Source: NORP240 sp942492445
Lineage (GTDB): Bacteria > Pseudomonadota > Gammaproteobacteria > Pseudomonadales > Pseudohongiellaceae
NCBI GenBank assembly: GCA_942492445.1
Contig: CALOEW010000002.1
Coordinates: 1 to 64,000 of the forward strand
Direction: 5' to 3'
DNA length: 64,000 nt
Positions 57,259-64,000 of the stretch are shown here, piece after piece. The translations under genes were made by a program, and so were the position numbers. The stretch's first letter is position 1. Each line of letters opens with the position of its first letter. Below the pieces are notes generated by a model. The model did not search any database, was not told the DNA's origin, and saw only the letters and a list, made by a program, of their open reading frames with translations.

Positions 57259-57792
57259 ATGGCTAAGCGTTGGTACGTTGTGCATGCCTACTCGGGGTAT
57301 GAGAAAAAGGTGATGCATGCGTTAAAGGAGCGCATTACCCTCTCCGGTATGGAAGACTATTTTGACGAAGTGCTGGTTCCAACCGAAGAAGTGTTGGAGA
57401 TGCGTGGCGGCCAGAAACGCAAGAGTGAGCGGAAGTTTTTTCCCGGCTACGTACTGGTAAGAATGGAACTCAATGATGATACCTGGCATCTGGTCAAAGA
57501 CACACCGCGGGTGATGGGCTTTATCGGGGGTACACCGGAGAAACCGGCGCCGATTACTGATAAAGAGGCCGACAAGATTCTCCAGCGAATGGAAGACAGC
57601 GAGGAGACGCCCACCCACAAGACCGTTTATGAGCCTGGCGAAATGGTTCGTGTGGTCGACGGGCCGTTCAATGACTTTACGGGAACTGTCGAAGAAGTTA
57701 ATTACGAGAAGAGCCGCCTGCGCGTGGCAGTTCTCATCTTTGGTCGATCCACGCCGGTTGAACTGGAGTTCGGCCAGGTGGAGAAAGGATAG
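57259..57792 (+). CDS. nusG: Transcription termination/antitermination factor NusG
   Basis: 177 residues: NGN domain ([47 protein letters not shown]) and a C-terminal KOW domain ([20 protein letters not shown]). It links RNA polymerase to Rho or ribosomes. Same transcript as secE; a 223-bp gap to rplK may hold another promoter. Confidence 0.97.
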   Translation: MAKRWYVVHAYSGYEKKVMHALKERITLSGMEDYFDEVLVPTEEVLEMRGGQKRKSERKFFPGYVLVRMELNDDTWHLVKDTPRVMGFIGGTPEKPAPITDKEADKILQRMEDSEETPTHKTVYEPGEMVRVVDGPFNDFTGTVEEVNYEKSRLRVAVLIFGRSTPVELEFGQVEKG

Positions 57793-58015
57793 CGGCGTCG
57801 GGCATCAAGGCCAACGCCAAATTGGTGGATATCGAGTTTACCAGCCAGTATCTGTTACCGTGCAGCGACACTGACGGAATGGCCTGGACACACCGGTATC
57901 TGTTGTTGAAAGTCGAGTCCTGAAGGAAGTGGTTCAGGACACGCCGGGGAGCTTGCCGGCTGGACGATAACCTCGTTTATCCAGCCCAGGCGTTTGAACC
58001 CAAGGGAGTTATACC

Positions 58016-58450
58016 ATGGCAAAAAAAGTACTGGCTTATATCAAGCTGCAGGTTGCAGCGACTCAGGCCAACCCCAGCCCGCCGGTCGGTCCCGCACTGG
58101 GCCAGCATGGCGTTAATATAATGGAATTCTGCAAGGCCTTCAACGCGCAGACTCAGGGCGTTGAGCCAGGGCTGCCGATACCGGTAGTGATTACCGTGTA
58201 TGCCGACCGCAGCTTTACCTTTATTACCAAAACTCCACCCGCGGCGGTGCTCCTGCGCAAGGCCGCCGGCCTGAAAAAAGGCAGTGGTCGGCCCAATACG
58301 GAAAAAGTCGGCAAGGTTAACCGGGCACAGTTGGAAGAAATTGCAACGCAGAAGATGCCGGACCTCACGGCCGCCGGCATGGATGCCGCCGTTCGGACTC
58401 TGGCTGGAAGTGCCCGCAGCGCCGGTATTGAAGTAGAAGGGGTGGAATAA
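58016..58450 (+). CDS. rplK: 50S ribosomal protein L11
   Basis: 144 residues: [40 protein letters not shown] and [20 protein letters not shown], with the C-terminal 23S rRNA-binding domain. It lies at the GTPase centre. A TTTACCATGG context and GGGAGTT ribosome-binding site precede it. It ends two bases before rplA. Confidence 0.98.
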   Translation: MAKKVLAYIKLQVAATQANPSPPVGPALGQHGVNIMEFCKAFNAQTQGVEPGLPIPVVITVYADRSFTFITKTPPAAVLLRKAAGLKKGSGRPNTEKVGKVNRAQLEEIATQKMPDLTAAGMDAAVRTLAGSARSAGIEVEGVE

Positions 58451-58452
58451 TC

Positions 58453-59148
58453 ATGACAAAACTGACCAAGAAAGCAAAGGCAATTCGCGAAAAGCTGGCC
58501 GACAAAAGCAGCTTCAGTATTGAAGAAGCTGTCGCTCTGCTCAGTGAATTCGGTTCCGGAAAATTCTCCGAATCGATTGACGTGTCGGTCAACCTGGGTG
58601 TCGATCCCCGCAAATCCGACCAGGTTGTTCGCGGGTCAACATTACTTCCAAATGGCACCGGCAAGACGGTTCGTGTGGCGGTCTTCGCGCAGGGCGAGAA
58701 CGCTGAAAAGGCTGCTGCTGCGGGTGCGGATATAGTGGGCTTCGACGATCTGGCTGAAAGCATTCAGGCCGGCAATCTGGATTTTGACGTGGTAATTGCC
58801 TCACCGGACGCCATGCGCGTGGTCGGCAAGCTGGGTCAGATTCTTGGCCCCCGAGGCCTGATGCCGAATCCAAAAGTGGGAACTGTCACGGCAGATGTGG
58901 AAGGTGCAGTAAAAAATGCCAAGGCTGGCCAGATGCGTTATCGCACTGACAAGAAGGGAATTATCCACGGCGGTATCGGCAGAATCGGTTTCGACGCCGA
59001 TGCGGTCAAAGGCAACCTCGAGGCGCTGCTTGCCGATCTCAAGAAAGCCAAGCCGGCATCATCGAAAGGTATCTACATCCAGAAAGTCGTGCTTTCTTCG
59101 ACCATGGGACCTGGCCTGATAATTGATCAGTCTTCACTAACGATTTGA
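58453..59148 (+). CDS. rplA: 50S ribosomal protein L1
   Basis: 231 residues with the L1 blocks [40 protein letters not shown] sequence and the [17 protein letters not shown] motif. Component of the L1 stalk and, in gammaproteobacteria, a translational repressor of the L11 operon. Start two bases after rplK, so coupled. Confidence 0.98.
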   Translation: MTKLTKKAKAIREKLADKSSFSIEEAVALLSEFGSGKFSESIDVSVNLGVDPRKSDQVVRGSTLLPNGTGKTVRVAVFAQGENAEKAAAAGADIVGFDDLAESIQAGNLDFDVVIASPDAMRVVGKLGQILGPRGLMPNPKVGTVTADVEGAVKNAKAGQMRYRTDKKGIIHGGIGRIGFDADAVKGNLEALLADLKKAKPASSKGIYIQKVVLSSTMGPGLIIDQSSLTI

Positions 59149-59459
59149 CGCTGCCTTATTGGTGGCCAATGGACGCGGTTTAGAACTTTCCGCAGGCTCG
59201 ATTCAGAAGCCTCAGGAAAACAGCGTGTTCTGCCTGCGTTCAAACAGACTTTGGGGTTCTGTCCGGCTTCGTCCGGGCAGGGCCATCAAAGACCGTAGGT
59301 GTGGCTGGCATCGTCAGTCACTTAATCATTGCCTACGCAGATGGTGTCGCCCGATTTGATAAGTCAGTACCGGGTCATGATCACCGTTTAAAAGTCGATA
59401 CGGGAGCCCCGGGCCCCCGTGTCATTCAAGGACTGGAAACAGTCAAAGGAGTATAGCTA
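59149..59459 (+). promoter_or_regulatory. rplJ leader (L10-binding autoregulatory RNA)
   Basis: 311 bases between rplA and rplJ. The stretch GACCGTAGGTGTGGCTGGC ... GCCTACGCAGATGGTGTC resembles the L10 leader, where the L10(L12)4 complex binds to repress rplJL translation. A GGGAGCCCCGGGCCCCC hairpin lies further down. A promoter for rplJL is also expected here. Confidence 0.6.
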
Positions 59460-59990
59460 GTGGCTATTAGACTTGAAGACAAGAAACAGATCGTCTCAGA
59501 AGTCAACGAGGCTGCTAACAGTGCTTTGTCCGCAGTTCTCGCCGATTATCGCGGCGTGACTGTCAGTGACATGACCGAGCTTCGCAAGAATGCCAGAGAA
59601 AACAAGGTCTACCTGCGTGTTGTCCGCAATACTTTGCTGAAAAGAGCTGTGGAAAACACCGACTTTGAATGTCTCAGGGAAGTTCTGGTCGGTCCCACAA
59701 TCCTTGCGTTTTCCCAGGAGGATCCAGGTGCCGCAGCGCGCGTGCTCAAGGATTTTGCCAAGGAACACAATGATTTTGAGATCAAGGCACTGTCGATCGG
59801 CGGCAAGCTGCTGGGTGCCAGTGAAATAGACGTGCTGGCGAAGCTGCCTACTTACGATCAGGCAGTTTCCATGCTGATGAGCGTCATGCTGGCTCCGGTA
59901 ACCAAACTTGCCAGAACTTTCAACGAAGTTCCGACCAAGGTCACACGTGCAGTTGCTGCCGTACGTGACCAGAAGCAAGAGGCCGCCTGA
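59460..59990 (+). CDS. rplJ: 50S ribosomal protein L10
   Basis: 176 residues from GTG 59460 with AAAGGAG upstream. [40 protein letters not shown] and [14 protein letters not shown] are conserved; the C-terminal helix binds L7/L12 dimers. It is the base of the ribosomal stalk and the repressor of its own leader. Confidence 0.98.
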   Translation: MAIRLEDKKQIVSEVNEAANSALSAVLADYRGVTVSDMTELRKNARENKVYLRVVRNTLLKRAVENTDFECLREVLVGPTILAFSQEDPGAAARVLKDFAKEHNDFEIKALSIGGKLLGASEIDVLAKLPTYDQAVSMLMSVMLAPVTKLARTFNEVPTKVTRAVAAVRDQKQEAA

Positions 59991-60047
59991 GTCCCAGATT
60001 CTGAATCGATTTAAACTTTTATACTATTAACCAGGAGAAAAAGAGTC

Positions 60048-60428
60048 ATGGCTCTTTCAAATGAAGAAATTCTCGATGCTATTGCGCAGATGTCAGTGAT
60101 GGACGTTGTCCAGCTGGTTGAAGCCATGGAAGAAAAATTCGGTGTATCAGCTGCCGCAGCAGTTGCCGCCGCGCCTGTTGCTGCCGCTGGTGGTGAAGTA
60201 GCCGCTGCTGAAGAGAAAGACGAGTTCGATGTCGTGCTTACTGCTGCCGGTGAAAAGAAAGTCAATGTCATCAAAGCAGTTCGCGCTCTCACCGGTCTTG
60301 GTCTCAAGGAAGCCAAGGAATTGGTTGACAGCGCACCGTCGACTGTCAAGGAAGGCGCCTCAAAAGGTGATGCTGAAGAAGCCAAGAAGCAGCTGGAAGA
60401 AGCTGGCGCGACAGTCGAACTCAAGTAA
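60048..60428 (+). CDS. rplL: 50S ribosomal protein L7/L12
   Basis: 126 residues: N-terminal dimer domain, Ala-rich hinge ([15 protein letters not shown]), and C-terminal factor-binding domain ([40 protein letters not shown]). It recruits translational GTPases. Ribosome-binding site CAGGAG. Confidence 0.98.
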   Translation: MALSNEEILDAIAQMSVMDVVQLVEAMEEKFGVSAAAAVAAAPVAAAGGEVAAAEEKDEFDVVLTAAGEKKVNVIKAVRALTGLGLKEAKELVDSAPSTVKEGASKGDAEEAKKQLEEAGATVELK

Positions 60429-60454
60429 AGCCGTCGTTGCCTGTGCGGTATTGT

Positions 60455-60489
60455 CAAAGTCAGGTCGGATTTATTTCGGCCTGACTTTG
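60455..60489 (+). promoter_or_regulatory. rplL-rpoB intergenic hairpin (attenuator/processing site)
   Basis: Arms CAAAGTCAGG and CCTGACTTTG with a 15-base loop between rplL and rpoB, followed by few Ts. In E. coli this gap holds a partial terminator and an RNase III site that set the ribosomal protein to polymerase ratio; the same role is likely. Confidence 0.7.
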
Positions 60490-60533
60490 GTTTACTGAAT
60501 TACACCAAAGTTGATGATGCTAGGAAAACGCTA

Positions 60534-63500
60534 ATGGCCTATTCGTACACTGAGAAAAAACGTATCCGCAAGAATTTTGGCAAACTGCCCTCGGCAATGG
60601 ATATTCCCTATCTGCTGTCGATACAGGTCGATTCCTACAAGCAGTTTACCCAGGCTGATTTCACCGCGGAAGAGCGGATCGATCAAGGTCTGCATGCCGC
60701 TTTCAAGTCAGTATTCCCCATCATCAGCTATTCCGGAAAGGCCGTTCTGGAATACGTCAGCTACGAACTGGGTAAGCCGGTTTTCGATGTCAAAGAGTGT
60801 CAGCTGCGCGGCTCCACCTATTCGGTATCGTTGCGTGTGAAGGTCCGGTTGATTCTTTACGACAAGGAATCCACGACGCAGACAATCAAGGATATCAAGG
60901 AGCAGGAAGTCTATATGGGCGAGATCCCGCTCATGACCGATAGCGGCACCTTTGTTATAAATGGTACGGAGCGTGTTGTGGTATCGCAGCTGCACCGTTC
61001 CCCCGGAGTGTTCTTTGATCATGACAGGGGCAAGACTCACAGCTCAGGCAAGCTGCTTTACTCGGCGCGGGTGATTCCGTACCGAGGTTCCTGGCTGGAT
61101 TTCGAGTTTGATCCCAAGGACCTGGTTTACGTCCGGATCGATCGTCGACGCAAACTTCCCGCTACGGTGCTGCTTCGAGCGCTGGGATACAGTTCCGAGG
61201 ATATCCTGAGGATGTTCTACGAGAACGACCAGATTAAAATTTCTCATACCAAGGAACCGACATTTTCGCTGAAACTTGTGCCCGGACGTCTGCGTGGTGA
61301 AGTGCTTTCATTTTCCGTCAAGGACAAGAAAGGCAAGTTGATCGTTGAAGAAGGTCGACGGGTAACCAGCCGGCACATCCGTGAAATGGAGGATGCCAAG
61401 CTGACCGATCTGAAGGTGAGTCGTGAATACCTGGTTGGGAAAGCCCTGGCCAGAGATATCATCGATACTGAAACCGGCGAGGTCAAATTTGCCTGTAATA
61501 CCGAAATTACCGAAGAGATTCTGGATTCACTGATAGAGTCCAAGACCAAGAGCTTTGAAACCATTTACACCAACGATCTTGATTGTGGCGCATTTGTTTC
61601 CGATACATTGCGTATCGACTCCACCACTTCCAAACTTGAAGCAATGGTGGAAATCTATAGGATGATGCGCCCGGGTGAGCCGCCCACCAAGGATTCGGCG
61701 GAAAACCTGTTTGCCAACCTGTTCTTTTCGCCTGAACGTTACGACCTCTCGGCCGTGGGCCGCATGAAGTTCAATCGACGCCTCGGGCGCACCGAAACCG
61801 AAGGTGAGTCGGTTTTAAGCGTTGACGACATCGTCGATGTTCTCAAGACTCTGGTTGCAATCCGCAACGGCTTCGGTTCGGTCGACGATATCGATCATCT
61901 GGGCAATCGCCGGGTAAGGTCTGTTGGTGAAATGGCAGAAAACGCATTCCGTGTAGGCCTGGTTCGCGTGGAGCGGGCAGTCAAGGAACGCCTGAGCATG
62001 GCTGACTCGGAAGGATTGATGCCACAGGACATGATCAATGCAAAGCCTGTGGCAGCAGCGATCAAGGAGTTTTTTGGTTCCAGTCAGCTGTCTCAGTTTA
62101 TGGATCAGAATAATCCGTTGTCGGAGGTTACCCACAAGCGCCGGGTTTCCGCTCTTGGGCCGGGTGGTCTGACGCGTGAGAGAGCCGGATTCGAAGTGCG
62201 CGACGTACACCCGACCCACTATGGCCGGGTGTGCCCGATTGAGACGCCGGAAGGGCCGAATATCGGGCTGATCAATTCGTTGGCAACTTACGCGCGCACC
62301 AATTCTTATGGCTTTCTGGAGAGTCCTTACCGAAAGGTCAAGAATAATAAGGTATCCGATGAAATCGATTTCCTGTCGGCAATCGACGAAAGCGACTACG
62401 TAATTGCTCAAGCCAGTGCTCCACTGGATAGCAAGGGCGGCTTTGTGGACAACCTGGTGACAGTGCGCTACAAGGGTGAGACCACCCTCAAGTTGCGCGA
62501 GGAAGTTGACTACATGGACGTTGCGCCTCAACAGATGGTGTCTGTGGCAGCGGCCCTGATTCCGTTCCTCGAGCACGACGATGCCAACCGGGCCTTGATG
62601 GGTTCCAACATGCAACGTCAGGCAGTGCCGACCCTCAGAACCGAGAAGCCCCTTGTGGGCACCGGGATGGAGCGCAATGTGGCGCGGGATTCCGGTGTCT
62701 GTGTTGTTGCCGATCGCGGCGGTGTGATTGAAAGTGTGGATGCGGCGCGCATCATTGTGCGTGTGAACGATGAGGAGACCGACGCCGGTGAGGCCGGTGT
62801 GGATATCTACAATCTCACCAAATACACCCGTTCCAATCAGAATACCTGTATCAGTCAGTGCCCGCTGGTTCGCGAAGGGGAGCTTATCAGCAAGGGCGAT
62901 ATCCTTGCCGATGGTCCTTCGATCGATACCGGTGAGCTGGCTCTGGGGCAGAACATGCGAATAGCATTCATGCCCTGGAATGGCTACAACTTCGAAGACT
63001 CCATACTTATTTCTGAACGTGTGGTAAAAGAAGATCGATTCACGACTATACACATCCAGGAGTTGACCTGCGTCGCGCGGGATACCAAGCTGGGATCCGA
63101 AGAGATTACCGCTGACATCCCCAACGTGGGTGAAGGCGCTCTGAGCAAGCTGGACGAATCCGGGATTGTCTATATCGGCGCTGAAGTGAAGGCTGGTGAC
63201 ATTCTGGTGGGTAAAGTTACACCTAAGGGTGAAACCCAGCTGACTCCGGAGGAAAAACTGCTCAGAGCCATCTTCGGTGAAAAGGCATCCGACGTAAAGG
63301 ATACGTCCCTGCGGGTACCGACCAGTGTTACCGGTACCGTGATCGACGTGCAGGTATTCACTCGCGACGGCCTCGAAAAGGATCAGCGTGCCATCGAGAT
63401 CGAACAGATGCAGCTGGGTAAGGTTCGCAAGGATATCGAGGACGAGTATCGCATTGTTGAAGGTGCGACATTCGAGCGTCTTGAAAAGGCGCTTCTCAAC

Positions 63501-64000
63501 AAAGTGGTCTCCGGCGGGCCCGGAATCAAGAAAGGGGCGAAAGTTACCAAGGATTATCTCAGCAGTCTGGACCGGGATGACTGGTTCAAACTGCGTATGT
63601 CCAATGAGGCGATGAATCAGCAGCTGGAGCGCGCCGAACAACATCTGAAGGAGCGCCGTCTGGAGCTTGACGAGCGTTTCGAGGACAAGAAAAACAAGCT
63701 TACCCAGGGCGACGACCTCGCTCCTGGTGTGTTAAAGATCGTCAAGGTTTATCTCGCAATCAAGCGCCGCATTCAGCCGGGCGACAAGATGGCGGGGCGC
63801 CATGGAAACAAGGGCGTAATATCGGCGATTATGCCGGTAGAGGACATGCCCTATGACGAGAAAGGCGATCCCGTGGATATCGTGCTCAATCCATTGGGAG
63901 TACCTTCTCGCATGAACGTCGGGCAGATTCTGGAGACGCACCTCGGGGCCGCTGCCAAGGGGCTGGGAGACCGCATCAATTCCCTGCTGGAGCAGCAGAA
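60534..64000 (+). CDS. rpoB: RNA polymerase beta subunit (3' end outside window)
   Basis: Starts at ATG 60534 ([20 protein letters not shown]) and is open to the window edge, about 1155 codons of some 1340-1360. Conserved blocks include the rifampicin pocket ([18 protein letters not shown], then [17 protein letters not shown]) with Asp, His and Ser of the common resistance sites unchanged, [20 protein letters not shown], and [13 protein letters not shown]. Catalytic core subunit. Cotranscribed with rplJL through the intergenic hairpin. Confidence 0.98.
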   Translation, partial: MAYSYTEKKRIRKNFGKLPSAMDIPYLLSIQVDSYKQFTQADFTAEERIDQGLHAAFKSVFPIISYSGKAVLEYVSYELGKPVFDVKECQLRGSTYSVSLRVKVRLILYDKESTTQTIKDIKEQEVYMGEIPLMTDSGTFVINGTERVVVSQLHRSPGVFFDHDRGKTHSSGKLLYSARVIPYRGSWLDFEFDPKDLVYVRIDRRRKLPATVLLRALGYSSEDILRMFYENDQIKISHTKEPTFSLKLVPGRLRGEVLSFSVKDKKGKLIVEEGRRVTSRHIREMEDAKLTDLKVSREYLVGKALARDIIDTETGEVKFACNTEITEEILDSLIESKTKSFETIYTNDLDCGAFVSDTLRIDSTTSKLEAMVEIYRMMRPGEPPTKDSAENLFANLFFSPERYDLSAVGRMKFNRRLGRTETEGESVLSVDDIVDVLKTLVAIRNGFGSVDDIDHLGNRRVRSVGEMAENAFRVGLVRVERAVKERLSMADSEGLMPQDMINAKPVAAAIKEFFGSSQLSQFMDQNNPLSEVTHKRRVSALGPGGLTRERAGFEVRDVHPTHYGRVCPIETPEGPNIGLINSLATYARTNSYGFLESPYRKVKNNKVSDEIDFLSAIDESDYVIAQASAPLDSKGGFVDNLVTVRYKGETTLKLREEVDYMDVAPQQMVSVAAALIPFLEHDDANRALMGSNMQRQAVPTLRTEKPLVGTGMERNVARDSGVCVVADRGGVIESVDAARIIVRVNDEETDAGEAGVDIYNLTKYTRSNQNTCISQCPLVREGELISKGDILADGPSIDTGELALGQNMRIAFMPWNGYNFEDSILISERVVKEDRFTTIHIQELTCVARDTKLGSEEITADIPNVGEGALSKLDESGIVYIGAEVKAGDILVGKVTPKGETQLTPEEKLLRAIFGEKASDVKDTSLRVPTSVTGTVIDVQVFTRDGLEKDQRAIEIEQMQLGKVRKDIEDEYRIVEGATFERLEKALLNKVVSGGPGIKKGAKVTKDYLSSLDRDDWFKLRMSNEAMNQQLERAEQHLKERRLELDERFEDKKNKLTQGDDLAPGVLKIVKVYLAIKRRIQPGDKMAGRHGNKGVISAIMPVEDMPYDEKGDPVDIVLNPLGVPSRMNVGQILETHLGAAAKGLGDRINSLLEQQ

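Noticed and set aside
60534..64000. Rifampicin-resistance substitutions in rpoB
   Set aside because: The pocket residues read as the sensitive type.

Overview
The window looks like a gammaproteobacterial chromosome. The right end carries the conserved order birA - coaX - tRNA-Tyr/Gly/Thr - tuf - tRNA-Trp - secE - nusG - rplK - rplA - rplJ - rplL - rpoB, and the left edge is the tail of a 5S rRNA gene. The rest suits an aerobic, Gram-negative heterotroph with a busy periplasm: quinoprotein dehydrogenases, c-type cytochromes, a TonB-dependent receptor, CstA, and many Sec or Tat signal peptides. A Pseudohongiella-like marine lineage is only a guess.

Layout. 1-530: end of the 5S gene, its terminator and a 170-bp tandem repeat. 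0.9-4.1 kb: quinoprotein plus two YceI proteins. 4.5-9.0 kb: a respiratory module with a one-polypeptide cbb3-type oxidase (CcoN + CcoO + two more cytochrome c domains), a 59-residue membrane protein and a TsdA-like thiosulfate dehydrogenase, facing a Tat-exported DsrE-like protein. 9.2-15.5 kb, minus strand: gamma-carbonic-anhydrase-like protein, two more quinoproteins (one frameshifted), an exported M18 aminopeptidase and an unknown membrane protein. 15.9-19 kb: glycosyltransferase, PhyH oxygenase, LysM/M15-like protein. 19.3-22.9 kb: overlapping nucleotide operon (AMP/thymidine phosphorylase-like, PRPP synthetase, CapA-like). 23.2-26.3 kb: exported RidA and two Tat-exported PLP enzymes. 26.6-33.7 kb: IF2B-like isomerase homologue, DUF305-LVIVD protein, glutamine amidotransferase, second PhyH protein, HD-GYP protein. 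34.1-37.5 kb: large TonB-dependent receptor, then about 1 kb of repeats including a MITE-like element. 38.5-42.6 kb: RnfD-like/Sel1 fusion, SUMF1-like protein, a poly-G tract and a broken cytochrome gene. 42.6-50 kb: nuclease-fold protein lacking its catalytic His, three beta-propeller proteins, HupE. 50.3 kb onward: cstA and the information-processing block.

The best candidates for a new system are the thiosulfate dehydrogenase plus fused-oxidase operon, the periplasmic PLP-enzyme/RidA group, and the RnfD-Sel1/SUMF1/cytochrome locus. Several genes between 11 and 42 kb have one-base frameshifts, often in short homopolymers, and 41.1-41.3 kb is nearly pure G. Part of the apparent gene decay may therefore be sequencing or assembly error. 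None was seen in the 50-64 kb housekeeping block.
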